64,000 nucleotides of DNA, taken from assembly GCA_902492455.1 (NCBI GenBank), contig CABULH010000001.1, forward strand, positions 248,001 to 312,000. Direction: 5' to 3'. The position numbers were made by a program, and so were the translations under genes. Shown here one piece after another: positions 22,681 through 32,134 of this stretch. The DNA is from an uncultured Oscillospiraceae bacterium (GTDB lineage: Bacteria > Bacillota > Clostridia > Oscillospirales > Acutalibacteraceae). The stretch's first letter is position 1; each line of letters starts with the position of its first letter. The notes under the pieces were generated by a model. It did not search any database, was not told where the DNA came from, and saw only the letters and a list, made by a program, of their open reading frames with translations.

Positions 22681-24600
22681 ATGGCGGATAATTCCCCGGA
22701 GGCGCGGCTGTCTCAGCTGACGCCGGAAGAACTGAAAACACTGAAAATCCCGGAACTGGAGGCGCTTTGCCAGGAGATTCGGGATGTTTTGATACATACG
22801 GTGTCTCAGACAGGAGGGCATCTTTCCTCCAACTTGGGAGTGGTGGAGCTGACGGTGGCCATGCACCGGGTCTTTGATCTCCCACATGATCAAATTGTCT
22901 GGGATGTGGGACATCAGTGCTATGTCCATAAACTGCTCACCGGTCGGGCGGACCGCTTCGGCACCATCCGCAAGGAGGGGGGGCTGTCCGGTTTTCCCAG
23001 GCCGGACGAAAGTCCTTATGATTCTTTTATTGTCGGCCACAGCAGCACGGCGGTGTCCGCCGCCAACGGCTTGGCCAAGGCTAAGGCGCTCAGCGGAGAT
23101 GACGGCTATGTGGTGGCGGTGCTGGGGGACGGGGCGCTGACCGGCGGTTTGGCTTACGAAGGGCTGAGCAATGCCGGACGGAGCCGGGACCGGCTCATCG
23201 TGGTGCTCAACGATAACCGTATGTCTATCAGCCGCAACGTGGGATTCGTTGCCCGACACCTGGCGACGCTTCGGTCCAGGCCACGGTATGTACGTTTCAA
23301 AAACAGGTTTGGCAAGGTGATGTCCCATATCCCGCTGGTCGGCCGGGGACTGTACACCCTGCTGCTGGGGGCAAAAACCAAGCTGAAAAACATGGTGTAT
23401 CACAACAGCACCCTGTTTGAAGAGATGGGCTTTTATTATCTGGGTCCCATTAATGGGCACAATTTGTCTGATCTCACCCGGGCGCTTCAGGCTGCCAAGA
23501 ACATCACCCGTCCGGTGCTGCTCCATGTGGAGACGGTCAAGGGTAAAGGCTATGAGTATGCCATGAAGAGTCCGGATGTATACCACGGTGTTACCGCTTT
23601 CGACGTGGAGACAGGCAAAACGCCGCCTTCAGGCACCTCGTTTTCCTCCGCTTTTGCAGACAATCTGACGGCTTTAGCCAAGGAAGACGAAACTATCTGC
23701 GCCATTACCGCCGCCATGAAAAGCGGTACCGGGCTGCAGAATTTTGCGGAGCAGTTCCCTGACCGCTTCTTTGACGTGGGCATCGCAGAGGAGCACGCCG
23801 TCACTTTTGCTTCCGGATTGGCGCAGAATGGGATGCTGCCGGTATTTGCGGTTTATTCCACCTTCCTGCAGCGCAGCTATGATCAAATTCTCAATGATAC
23901 CGCCATCATCGGCAGCCATATAGTGCTGGCGGTGGACCGGGCCGGGGTAGTGCCGGATGACGGGGAGACCCATCAGGGTATTTTCGATGTGCCGTTTCTG
24001 ACGACGATACCGGGAGTTACCATCTATTCTCCCGCCAGCTTTCAGGAGCTGGCGATCCATCTCAAGCAGGCTCTGTATGATGTGAAGGGGATTGCCGTGG
24101 TGCGGTATCCCAAGGGAGGAGAGCTGCCCTGTCCGGTGGAGTTTGAACCGGATTACAAGCCCTTTACCCTGCTCCATGCGGGGGGCTCCCGGATGCTGCT
24201 GGTGACTTATGGCCGTATTTTTCACTCGGTATTGGCTGCGGCGGAGGAACTCAGCGCCAAAGGCGTCCGGGTCTCGGTGCTGAAGCTCAATCGGATCCAG
24301 CCGCTGGATCCGGAATGTATTACGTTAGCCATGGGGTATCAGCGGGTATTCTTTTTTGAAGAAGGCTACCGCAGCGGCGGTATTGCCGAACATTTCGGCG
24401 CGGGACTGATGGAACGGCGGTATTTCGGCGTTTATGAGATTCATGCCATCGAATCCTTTATTCCCACCTGCACTGCCTCCTCCGGCCTGCGCCGGGCGGG
24501 ACTGGATATCGACAGCATCTGCCAGGCGGTGATGAAATACGCCGACGCCGCGTTTTATGGACCCGGAGAATTCTGCAAGGCCGGTGATGAGGATGAGTAG
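22681..24600 (+). CDS. dxs: 1-deoxy-D-xylulose-5-phosphate synthase
   Basis: First enzyme of the MEP isoprenoid pathway, joining pyruvate and glyceraldehyde-3-phosphate with thiamine diphosphate. 639 residues. Landmarks are GGHLSSNLGVVELTVAMHRV, VGHQCYVHKLLTGR, the ThDP motif GDGALTGGLAYEGL near 149, AEEHAVTFASGLAQNG near 369 and DRAGVVPDDGETHQGIFDV. Full length for the family. Its last codons overlap the start of tlyA. Confidence 0.97.
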   Translation: MADNSPEARLSQLTPEELKTLKIPELEALCQEIRDVLIHTVSQTGGHLSSNLGVVELTVAMHRVFDLPHDQIVWDVGHQCYVHKLLTGRADRFGTIRKEGGLSGFPRPDESPYDSFIVGHSSTAVSAANGLAKAKALSGDDGYVVAVLGDGALTGGLAYEGLSNAGRSRDRLIVVLNDNRMSISRNVGFVARHLATLRSRPRYVRFKNRFGKVMSHIPLVGRGLYTLLLGAKTKLKNMVYHNSTLFEEMGFYYLGPINGHNLSDLTRALQAAKNITRPVLLHVETVKGKGYEYAMKSPDVYHGVTAFDVETGKTPPSGTSFSSAFADNLTALAKEDETICAITAAMKSGTGLQNFAEQFPDRFFDVGIAEEHAVTFASGLAQNGMLPVFAVYSTFLQRSYDQILNDTAIIGSHIVLAVDRAGVVPDDGETHQGIFDVPFLTTIPGVTIYSPASFQELAIHLKQALYDVKGIAVVRYPKGGELPCPVEFEPDYKPFTLLHAGGSRMLLVTYGRIFHSVLAAAEELSAKGVRVSVLKLNRIQPLDPECITLAMGYQRVFFFEEGYRSGGIAEHFGAGLMERRYFGVYEIHAIESFIPTCTASSGLRRAGLDIDSICQAVMKYADAAFYGPGEFCKAGDEDE

Positions 24601-25411
24601 CCAGCGGCTGGACGCCGCCATCGTAAGCAGGGGAATCGCCTCCGGCCGGGAGAAGGCCAAGGAACTGATTGCTGGCGGCGGAATAAAGGTCAATGGACGC
24701 AGGGTGACCAAACCATCATTGGCGGTGATGCCGGAGGATGAGATCACCGTGGAGGCTGGTTTCGCTCAGCGTTATGTGGGCAGAGGCGGCTATAAGCTGG
24801 AAAAGGCGCTGCAGCTGGGGGCTTCCCCGGATGGGAAAATATGCCTGGACGTGGGGGCCTCCACCGGCGGGTTCACCGACTGTATGCTGCAGTATGGGGC
24901 GAAAAAGGTATATGCCCTGGATGTGGGACACGGTCAGCTTCATGAAAGTCTGCGCAGCCGTTCAGACGTGGTGAACATGGAAGGGCTGGATATACGGAAT
25001 ATAGAAAAGATTTGCAAAATTATCCCGCCGGCGTCTGTACAATTTTGTTCGGTTGATGTATCCTTTATATCAATCAGAAAAATCATAAACTGCCTTCCGC
25101 ACTACCTGGAGGAGGGGGCGGAAGCGGTGCTCCTGATCAAGCCGCAGTTTGAGGCTGGCCGGGCGGCGGTGGGGAAACGCGGCGTGGTGAGGGATCCGGC
25201 GGCTCATCGGGCGGTGCTCAGAGATATTCTGGATGTATTGCAGGGCTGCCGTTTCACCGTGGATATTCTCACTTTTTCTCCAATTGCGGGAGGCGATGGC
25301 AACATCGAGTATCTGGCTTTAACCCGGTATACCGTCTCGGAGAGAGCGGGCTTTGATGTGGACGCTGTGGTGGCGGAGGCTTTCCGAATCCACGGCAGAT
25401 CAATGGTTTAA
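24587..25411 (+). CDS. tlyA: TlyA-family rRNA 2'-O-methyltransferase
   Basis: Protein of about 274 residues with an N-terminal S4 RNA-binding domain (RLDAAIVSRGIASGREKAKE, IKVNGRRVTKPS) and a C-terminal FtsJ-like methyltransferase: GRGGYKLEKAL, then the SAM motif CLDVGASTGGFTDCML and SVDVSFISIRKI, and LLIKPQFEAGR. It methylates ribosomal RNA; some homologs are also called hemolysins. ATG 24587 (AAGG 6 bases upstream) or ATG 24593 could be used; both overlap the dxs stop. Confidence 0.93.
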   Translation: MRMSSQRLDAAIVSRGIASGREKAKELIAGGGIKVNGRRVTKPSLAVMPEDEITVEAGFAQRYVGRGGYKLEKALQLGASPDGKICLDVGASTGGFTDCMLQYGAKKVYALDVGHGQLHESLRSRSDVVNMEGLDIRNIEKICKIIPPASVQFCSVDVSFISIRKIINCLPHYLEEGAEAVLLIKPQFEAGRAAVGKRGVVRDPAAHRAVLRDILDVLQGCRFTVDILTFSPIAGGDGNIEYLALTRYTVSERAGFDVDAVVAEAFRIHGRSMV

Positions 25412-25435
25412 CAGCGTGAAGGGGGAGAAAGCATT

Positions 25436-26269
25436 ATGCGCGTGGCGGTAATTGCCAACAGCAAGGCCGCGGGGGTTTCCGCCGCTCTGGACGGGGTCTG
25501 CCGGGCGCTGCAGGAATTGGGCGCGGAGCTGCTTTTCCCCGCCGTTTCCGGCGAGTTCCCGGCGGCAGACACGGATGAAGTGCTGCTGCAATCCGATGTG
25601 GCGGTAGCCTTGGGAGGCGACGGCACCATCATACATACAGCCAAACGAGCCGCGAACTGCGGCCGCGCGGTGCTGGGGATCAACTGCGGCCACCTGGGAT
25701 TTATGGCGGGACTGGAACTGGATGAGCTGAGCCAGCTGTCTGCGCTGATTGAAGGAAGGTATACGGAAGAACTGCGGATGGTGTTGGATGTAACCGTGGA
25801 GAGAGGAGAAGAAAACCGGCGATTCACCGCTCTCAACGAAGTGGTGATTTCCAGAGGCTCCCTTTCCCGGATGATTGAGTTGAATATCCGCAACCACGAC
25901 GAACCGGTGGTGACCTATCACGCGGACGGGGTGATCGTTGCGACGCCCACCGGCTCCACCGCCTATTCCCTTTCTGCCGGCGGTCCGATTATCGATCCGG
26001 CGCTGGATGCGCTGCTGATGACGCCTATTTGTCCTCATTCGCTTTTTACCCGGTCTATGATTTTCCATCGGGACGCCAGCCTGTCGGTGACCTCGCCGTC
26101 GGCGGATCATGAGGAGATTTTTCTCACCGCAGACAGCGAAGAAGGTATGAGGATCACCGGTCAGGACAAAATCGTTATTGTCCGTTCCTCCATGATGGCG
26201 CGGCTGATTAAAATCAAACCGGTTTCCTTCTACGGAGTCATCAATCAAAAGCTGATGAACCGCCGGTAG
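25436..26269 (+). CDS. nadK: NAD kinase
   Basis: ATP-dependent NAD kinase of 277 residues that makes NADP. It has the ALGGDGTIIHTAK motif near 60, GINCGHLGFMAGLE, LNEVVISRGSLSRMIEL, and the substrate loop YHADGVIVATPTGSTAYS with SAGGPIIDPALDA. All invariant residues of the family are visible. It sits between tlyA and argR, a very common clostridial order. Confidence 0.96.
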   Translation: MRVAVIANSKAAGVSAALDGVCRALQELGAELLFPAVSGEFPAADTDEVLLQSDVAVALGGDGTIIHTAKRAANCGRAVLGINCGHLGFMAGLELDELSQLSALIEGRYTEELRMVLDVTVERGEENRRFTALNEVVISRGSLSRMIELNIRNHDEPVVTYHADGVIVATPTGSTAYSLSAGGPIIDPALDALLMTPICPHSLFTRSMIFHRDASLSVTSPSADHEEIFLTADSEEGMRITGQDKIVIVRSSMMARLIKIKPVSFYGVINQKLMNRR

Positions 26270-26318
26270 TGCGATGGGATTATGCAAGTATATTTTCAGG
26301 GAAGGCGAGGGATTGGCC

Positions 26319-26768
26319 GTGAAAACAAAAAGGCATGCGAAAATCCTGGAAATTATCAGCAGCAATGTGGTGGATACCCAGGAGGAGTTGTTGGTATATC
26401 TGAAAAAGGCCGGATTCGATGTGACCCAGGCCACTGTGTCCCGGGACATCAAGGAACTGCGTCTGATCAAAGCCTTGGGCAGCGACGGTCGATACCGCTA
26501 CTCCACTGTCAGGCAGGAAGCCGACAACATTTCTTCTAAATTTCATTCCCTGTTTGCCGATGCGGTGGTGAGCGTTGATTTTGCCGGCAACATCGTGGTG
26601 GTGAAATGCCTATCCGGTATGGCTCAGGCTGCCTGCGCCGCCATGGACTCCCTGCATTGGGACTATGTGGTGGGAACCCTGGCGGGGGAAGATACTTTCA
26701 TCTGCATCACCAAGGATGAAAATCGGGCTGTTGGTTTGGTGACGGATTTGAAAAAGCTGTTGAAGTAA
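26319..26768 (+). CDS. argR: Arginine repressor ArgR
   Basis: Regulator of 149 residues. The N-terminal winged helix (HAKILEIISSNVVDTQEELL, TQATVSRDIKELRLIKAL) binds ARG boxes. The C-terminal hexamerisation and arginine-binding domain includes FAGNIVVVKCLSGMAQAAC, ALDSL-like AAMDSLHWDYVVGTLAGEDT and ICITKDENRAVGLVTDL. The start is taken as GTG 26319 with AAGGCGAGGG upstream; the ATG at 26274 adds 15 residues that do not fit the family. The usual position is before recN. Confidence 0.95.
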   Translation: MKTKRHAKILEIISSNVVDTQEELLVYLKKAGFDVTQATVSRDIKELRLIKALGSDGRYRYSTVRQEADNISSKFHSLFADAVVSVDFAGNIVVVKCLSGMAQAACAAMDSLHWDYVVGTLAGEDTFICITKDENRAVGLVTDLKKLLK

Positions 26769-26810
26769 TCCCTTCATTGACATACCTATCTTGAGGAAGG
26801 CGTGAAGAGC

Positions 26811-28499
26811 ATGCTTGTCAGCCTGCAAATTGAAAATATCGCCGTCATCGAGAAAGCGGGAATCGTCTTCGACGCCGGCTTCAATGCGCTGACCGGCGAG
26901 ACCGGTGCGGGAAAATCCATTGTTATCGATTCTATCAATGCGGTACTGGGGGAGCGGATCAGCCGCGACTTGGTGCGCACCGGCAGCCGCAGCGCCGCCG
27001 TTTCCGCGCTGTTCACCGATCTGTCGCCGGGCGCTGTGGCGGCGCTGGAGGAACTGGGGTATCCCCCGGATGAAGACGGATCTCTGCTGATCCAGCGGAC
27101 CATTTCCGCCGACGGCAAGAGCGCCTGCCGCATCAATGGGCAATTGGCTACAGTGGCGATTCTGCGGGCGGCGGGCCGTCTGCTGGTGAATATTCACGGC
27201 CAGCATGAGAACCAGGCGCTGCTTTCGCCGGAACGGCATGTGGAATATTTGGATCGTCTTGGAGGGCTGCTGCCCCAACTGGAGGATTATCGAGCGTCTT
27301 ATCGCAAAATGAGCGATATCCGGTCCCAGCTGGAAGCTGCGGATATGGATGAAGCGGAGAAAGCCCGGCGGCTGGATATGCTGCGATTTCAGATTGAGGA
27401 GATCGAGGCGGCGGGACTGCGGCCGGGAGAGGAAGAAGAGCTGACGGCGCAGCGCCGCCTATTCCGCAACGCTGAAAAAATTGCCGGCGCCGTATTGGGC
27501 GCGAGGACGGCGCTCTCCGGCGATGAGGAGACGGAGGGCGCGCTGTCCGGGGTTTCCAAGGCGGTTTCCGCCGTACAGGACGCCGCCCGATATATGGAGG
27601 GGGCAGATGAGCTGGCCCAGCGGATGGAGACCGCTTTGTATGACTTGGAGGAATGCGCGGAGGAATTGCGGGAGTATTCTCAGCGGCTGGATTTCGATCC
27701 TTCTGAACTGGATGAAACCGAAAATCGCCTGGAGTCCATTCACCGGCTGAAGATGAAATACGGCGGTTCGGCAGAGGAGATTCTGGCCTATTTGGAAAAG
27801 GCGCAAAAAGAACTGGATGCCATTGAAACCTCCGATCTGCTGATTTCCCGTTTGACGAAAGAACTGAAGGCCGCGGAAGCGGCGGCTCGGGAGAAGGCGG
27901 CAGCTCTCACCGCCGCCAGACGGGAGGCGGCGGCGCGGTTCAGCCGGGATGTGATGGCGCAGCTGGAATTTTTGGATATGCCGGGAGTATCCCTGGAGGT
28001 GGCGGTGGAAGCGGTTCCTCTGGGGAACGGCGGCGCGGACCGGGTGGAATTCCTTATTGCCGCCAATCCGGGAGAACCGGCTAAGCCCATCGCCCGGATT
28101 GCCTCCGGCGGTGAACTCTCCCGGATTATGCTGGCCATCAAATCGGTTCTGGCGGATGCGGACGATATTGACACCCTGATTTTTGATGAAATCGATACCG
28201 GCATCAGCGGCCGTGCTGCCCGCAAGGTGGGCATCAAGCTGCGGGAAACCGCCGCGTCCCGTCAGGTGCTTTGCGTTACCCATCTGGCGCAGATCGCTTC
28301 TCTGGCGCATCATCATCTGCTGATCGCCAAAACGGTCCGGGAGGGACGTACCTATACCGAGGTAAAACCTCTGGATCAGACCGGCCGAGAAGGGGAGCTG
28401 GCCCGAATCATCGGCGGCGAGGTTACGGATGCAACCTTGCAGGCTGCCCGGGAGATGCTGGAAAAAACCGGTAGGGAATCCCTTGAGAAAACGGAGTAA
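26811..28499 (+). CDS. recN: DNA repair protein RecN
   Basis: SMC-like double-strand-break repair ATPase of 562 residues. Walker A TGETGAGKSIVIDSI near 29, INGQLATVAILRAAGRLLVN, the IHGQHENQALLSP motif, long coiled-coil arms between about 150 and 390, the signature ASGGELSRIMLAIKSVL and Walker B LIFDEIDTGISGRAA near 454. Full length. ATG 26811 is preferred to the GTG at 26802, which nearly touches GAGGAAGG. It ends the long isoprenoid and repair operon. Confidence 0.96.
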   Translation: MLVSLQIENIAVIEKAGIVFDAGFNALTGETGAGKSIVIDSINAVLGERISRDLVRTGSRSAAVSALFTDLSPGAVAALEELGYPPDEDGSLLIQRTISADGKSACRINGQLATVAILRAAGRLLVNIHGQHENQALLSPERHVEYLDRLGGLLPQLEDYRASYRKMSDIRSQLEAADMDEAEKARRLDMLRFQIEEIEAAGLRPGEEEELTAQRRLFRNAEKIAGAVLGARTALSGDEETEGALSGVSKAVSAVQDAARYMEGADELAQRMETALYDLEECAEELREYSQRLDFDPSELDETENRLESIHRLKMKYGGSAEEILAYLEKAQKELDAIETSDLLISRLTKELKAAEAAAREKAAALTAARREAAARFSRDVMAQLEFLDMPGVSLEVAVEAVPLGNGGADRVEFLIAANPGEPAKPIARIASGGELSRIMLAIKSVLADADDIDTLIFDEIDTGISGRAARKVGIKLRETAASRQVLCVTHLAQIASLAHHHLLIAKTVREGRTYTEVKPLDQTGREGELARIIGGEVTDATLQAAREMLEKTGRESLEKTE

Positions 28500-28524
28500 T
28501 CAACAAAAGCAGGGAGAGGCTCTG

Positions 28525-29595
28525 ATGAAAAAGGTATTGCCCATCGACATACAAAACAATCCGGTTGTATCGGAATGCTGGACCTTTATGAGAACCGCGA
28601 TTATCAAAACCTCTCCCTACGCGGAGGATTGGCTCGCCTCCCATTTCCAAATCTACATGGATCCATCCTTATGCACCTATTTCGGCGAAGGAAACGATAT
28701 GTATCGGCCGAGTTATTATGAAGATATCCTGCATGTGCAGAATTTAGATCCCTTTCAGATGAATGCGGACAACATCGTTTCCACAATTCAGAACAATATT
28801 GATAATGGACGCTACATCATGTGCATTACCAATTGGAATTTTTCCGATTTGGATAAGCCGCAGTATCATGAGGTCCTGATTTACGGTTATGATGAGGAAA
28901 GAGAAGTCTTTTTTGCGCCGCTGATGAAAAAACGGATCTTTGTTGCGGCGGAGATACCCTTTGAACATTTCAGAACCTATCATGCGTCCATGCTGGAAGA
29001 TTTTAAAATGGATCCCAACAGGCGGTTGAAAAGATCGCTGATCTATCAGTGTCCGGTGATTTCCTGCCGGCTGCGAGAGGATTATTCGCCGGATCAATGT
29101 GTGTATATGGCAATGGTCAAGCTGGATAAGGAAGCATGGGGCAGGCAGAATGTATCCTCTTTAATGGGCGGGGATATGCAAATTTGCGATGCCTCCACTC
29201 ATTACAGCGGCGTAGCCTGCTTTCGCGGATTGGAGACCATCCTGAACGCCTTGATACAGGGCAGAGCGCTGCCGGATCATTTTATCGGATTAACCAATAC
29301 ACTGAGAAAACTGTACGAGCATCAGTCACTGGTTTTGCTCACCATGAAATACATTCAGAAAAAATGGCGGATCGAGGAGCCGGCCGTACAGGAGGATGTG
29401 GAGGCTTATGCCGCCTGCTGTGAATATCTGCAGCGCTGGCAGTATATGTCTTTGAAATATGAAATGACTGGGGATCAGCAGCTCCTTTACCGGATTCTCG
29501 TCGATGTTTTTCATCTATATGAAAAAGAGCGGATGGTACTGCAAGGTTTTCAGGATGCCGTTTTTCAGTGGTATGAAGCCAACTCAATAGCCTGA
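28525..29595 (+). CDS. BtrH/C39-like protein of unknown function
   Basis: Protein of 356 residues. The N-terminal half resembles the BtrH_N papain-like (C39) fold used in secondary-metabolite acyl transfer: WLASHFQIYMD, YYEDILHVQNLD, then HEVLIYGYDEEREVFFAPLM with the His-x-x-x-(Ile)YG-Tyr-Asp stretch. The C-terminal half is helical and of unknown type (NTLRKLYEHQSLVLLTMKYI, LYRILVDVFHLYEKERMVLQ). No signal peptide or membrane segment is seen. A catalytic cysteine in the canonical N-terminal place is possible (VSECWTF) but not proven. GGGAGAGG precedes ATG 28525. Codon use looks less GC-biased than recN. Function unknown. Confidence 0.5.
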   Translation: MKKVLPIDIQNNPVVSECWTFMRTAIIKTSPYAEDWLASHFQIYMDPSLCTYFGEGNDMYRPSYYEDILHVQNLDPFQMNADNIVSTIQNNIDNGRYIMCITNWNFSDLDKPQYHEVLIYGYDEEREVFFAPLMKKRIFVAAEIPFEHFRTYHASMLEDFKMDPNRRLKRSLIYQCPVISCRLREDYSPDQCVYMAMVKLDKEAWGRQNVSSLMGGDMQICDASTHYSGVACFRGLETILNALIQGRALPDHFIGLTNTLRKLYEHQSLVLLTMKYIQKKWRIEEPAVQEDVEAYAACCEYLQRWQYMSLKYEMTGDQQLLYRILVDVFHLYEKERMVLQGFQDAVFQWYEANSIA

Positions 29596-29643
29596 AACGC
29601 CGTGGGGGAAAGCGATGGATTTCCATCCGGCGGGGTATACCCC

Positions 29644-29672
29644 TTGACAAAAGGGGAAAAATATGTTTTAAT
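29644..29672 (+). promoter_or_regulatory. sigma-A promoter of tyrS
   Basis: TTGACA, a 17-base spacer and TTTAAT, about 330 bases before the ATG. Confidence 0.75.
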
Positions 29673-29678
29673 CCAGTG

Positions 29679-29943
29679 CATAAGCGATGAAGGAAAGAAG
29701 TACCCGTATGATCGCGGCGCAGAGAACTGCCGGTTGGTGGAAGGCAGTGCGCGAGGATGGGGAAATACATTCCGGAGCTGCGAGCTGAAACGCCTTTCCG
29801 GCGGAGTAGGGGAGCCGGGGGCGCCCGTTAAAGCGCGGCGGCGTTGCTTGACGCCCGTTGAGGCCGTTTTCGCAAGGAAACGGCGAACTGAGGTGGTACC
29901 GCGGATTTTCCGCCCTCTGCATGAAGCTGCAGAGGGCTTTTTT
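29679..29943 (+). promoter_or_regulatory. T-box riboswitch leader of tyrS
   Basis: Stem I elements GCAGAGAACTGCCGGTTGGTGG, given here as CAGAGAACTGCC then GGTTGGTGGAAGGCAG, and the T-box sequence AGGTGGTACCGCGG at 29891-29904 are present. They are followed by the terminator stem GCCCTCTGC/GCAGAGGGC and TTTTTT (29912-29943). A TAC (Tyr) triplet at 29701-29703 in the specifier-loop region fits the downstream gene. Uncharged tRNA-Tyr would pair with it and with the T-box bulge, favouring read-through. Confidence 0.9.
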
Positions 29944-30000
29944 GTGCTTTGCGGCTGGATTTTTGGAAAGGGCGTCATGCCCGGAAAGGAAGAAATCGGA

Positions 30001-31227
30001 ATGAATATGTTCGAGGAACTGAAGGCGCGGGGATTGATCGCGCAAACTACCGACGAGGAGGAAATCAGCCGCCTTATCAACGAGGGTAAGGCTACCTTTT
30101 ATATCGGCTTCGACTGTACGGCAGACAGCCTGACGGCGGGGCATTTTATGGCCCTGACCCTGATGAAACGCCTGCAGTCCGCAGGCAACAGACCCATCGC
30201 TCTGATCGGCGGCGGCACCACTATGATCGGGGATCCATCCGGCAGGACAGATATGCGCCAGATGCTGACAAAGGAGACCATCGATCACAATGCCGCCTGT
30301 TTTAAGCGCCAGATGGAAAAATTCATCGAGTTCGGCGAGGATAAGGCCATGATGCTCAACAACGCCGATTGGCTTTTGAATCTCAATTATGTGGAACTGC
30401 TTCGGGAGGTGGGAGCCTGCTTTTCGGTGAACAATATGCTCAGGGCGGAATGCTACAAGCAGCGGATGGAAAAGGGACTCTCCTTTTTGGAGTTTAACTA
30501 CATGATCATGCAGTCCTATGATTTCTATCATATGTTTAAGCATTACGGATGTAATATGCAGTGCGGAGGCAATGATCAGTGGTCCAATATGTTGGGAGGA
30601 ACGGAGCTGATCCGCAGAAAGCTGGGGAAGGATGCCCATTGCTTAACCATCACGCTGCTGACCGATTCCCAAGGGAACAAGATGGGCAAGACGGCCGGCA
30701 ACGCTGTCTGGCTGGATCCCAAGAAGACCACGCCGTATGAGTTCTTCCAGTACTGGCGCAATGTGGACGATGCCGACGTGGTGAAATGCATGAAGATGCT
30801 GACCTTTATCCCGGTCGAGGAAATCGAAGCCATGGAGGCGGATCCGCAGAAGGACATTAATAAGATGAAGGAACGGCTGGCTCATGAGTTGACCGGTCTT
30901 GTTCACGGTACTGCCGAGGCGGACAAAGCACTGGAAGCGGCCAGGGCTCTTTTTGCCGGCGGCGCGGCCAGCGAGCATATGCCTTCCACCCAACTGAAGG
31001 CGGACGCCTTTGCCGAGGGCGGCGTAGGTATCATCGACCTGCTGACGCTGACAGGGCTGGCCGCCTCCCGCGGCGAGGCCCGTCGGCTGGTGGAACAGGG
31101 CGGCGTGGCTGTGGATGACCGGAAGATCACGGACTTTACCGCCGTGATTCCGGCAGACGATTTTGAAAAGGGTTATGTGGTGATCAGAAAGGGCAAGAAG
31201 GTTTTCCACAAAGCCATCCGCTCCTGA
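30001..31227 (+). CDS. tyrS: Tyrosyl-tRNA synthetase
   Basis: Class I synthetase of 408 residues that charges tRNA-Tyr. YIGFDCTADSLTAGHF near 34 is the HIGH-region motif, GGGTTMIGDPSGRTDMR follows, then the tyrosine-binding YDFYHMF and the MQCGGNDQWSNML signature. The KMSKS loop appears as KMGKT near 227. The C-terminal S4 domain is present (GIIDLLTLTGLAASRGEARR, VEQGGVAVDDRKI). Controlled by the T-box in front. GGAAAGGAAG lies before ATG 30001. Confidence 0.97.
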   Translation: MNMFEELKARGLIAQTTDEEEISRLINEGKATFYIGFDCTADSLTAGHFMALTLMKRLQSAGNRPIALIGGGTTMIGDPSGRTDMRQMLTKETIDHNAACFKRQMEKFIEFGEDKAMMLNNADWLLNLNYVELLREVGACFSVNNMLRAECYKQRMEKGLSFLEFNYMIMQSYDFYHMFKHYGCNMQCGGNDQWSNMLGGTELIRRKLGKDAHCLTITLLTDSQGNKMGKTAGNAVWLDPKKTTPYEFFQYWRNVDDADVVKCMKMLTFIPVEEIEAMEADPQKDINKMKERLAHELTGLVHGTAEADKALEAARALFAGGAASEHMPSTQLKADAFAEGGVGIIDLLTLTGLAASRGEARRLVEQGGVAVDDRKITDFTAVIPADDFEKGYVVIRKGKKVFHKAIRS

Positions 31228-31364
31228 AGAAAAGACATAGGAAATTCGCTGTCGAAGGGGCCGAACACGGCCCCAAAAATGTCGAAAAAAGCATCCGCAT
31301 CCATGCAGACACGGAAGTAATGTTTATGGAGATGGAAACGCTTTCTCGTGTCAGCAGCTTTGCA
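31228..31364. other. Short gap after tyrS
   Basis: Contains GGGGCC-gaacac-GGCCCC near 31258-31275 without a T-run, and no gene. Confidence 0.5.
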
Positions 31365-31622
31365 TCAGGAGAATACCGTTTTCAAATTATGCAGTGACAA
31401 TTCATACTGGCGAGATGCATCTTCGTCGATGACCACAACCAAATACAAATGTGGTTGGCCTTCGATGGACCATTTTTTGCGTACCGCATAAACTAATTGG
31501 TTCACGACCTTAAGCGGCGAAAGAATATAGAGCTTCCTTTCCCTCCTGTCCTTTGTAGCTCCGCCTTGCCCCTGACCATACCCAGAGCGCGGAGTCCGCC
31601 TCTTTATTCTGTTATGGCACAT
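31365..31622 (-). CDS. Doubtful ORF or gene fragment
   Basis: Open frame of 85 residues. The C-terminal part looks protein-like (VVNQLVYAVRKKWSIEG, then YLVVVIDEDASRQYELSLH), whereas the first 30 residues are Arg/Gly-rich and probably not translated. No family is recognised. With the neighbouring frame at 31635 it may be the remains of one decayed gene in an AT-richer, probably acquired, patch. Confidence 0.25.
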   Translation of the reverse strand: MCHNRIKRRTPRSGYGQGQGGATKDRRERKLYILSPLKVVNQLVYAVRKKWSIEGQPHLYLVVVIDEDASRQYELSLHNLKTVFS

Positions 31623-31634
31623 TTTTAAATGCGG

Positions 31635-31859
31635 TTATTCTGGTCTGTGGTCTCTCCTGCGATTATAGTCGAGAATGCCGAGCAACGTAAACTCCGTACA
31701 TTCTTGTGTTGTAAGGCTTTCCTGGTTTGGCTGTTCGAATAATGCATGAGGTTCGCCGCACTCGTTAATTAAAGAGAAAACCACTGGATAGCGATGAAAG
31801 GCAAGATTACGCCCATGTTTCCGGCTGCTGCAAAGTACAAACAGTCGTTTACCATCCAA
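31635..31859 (-). CDS. Doubtful ORF or gene fragment
   Basis: Open frame of 74 residues: SSRKHGRNLAFHRYPVVFSL, then INECGEPHALFEQPNQESLT and ECTEFTLLGILDYNRRRD. No ribosome site is obvious and no family is recognised. It lies 12 bases before the frame at 31365 on the same strand, which supports a broken gene. Confidence 0.25.
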   Translation of the reverse strand: MDGKRLFVLCSSRKHGRNLAFHRYPVVFSLINECGEPHALFEQPNQESLTTQECTEFTLLGILDYNRRRDHRPE

Positions 31860-32134
31860 GTGTGTTCCATTATTGACAACAAAGTGGGGTTCGACTATAC
31901 TGATAACAATTAATTTTGATTCGAAAAAGAGGTAGAAGCTTGTTTTGCTTGGATTAGAGCAATTACTTTATGGCTTTATCATGACGCGGTTTGAGAGTCG
32001 GTCTCCCGGTTGCCAGGTTTTACTAAAACATAGGCTGCTTTGTTTCAGACTAGGAAAGGAAGACGCGAAAGAACGATAATAGGCCTACTACGACTGGGGC
32101 TTGAGTTCTTATATAGCAACTGAGGTTATTGATT

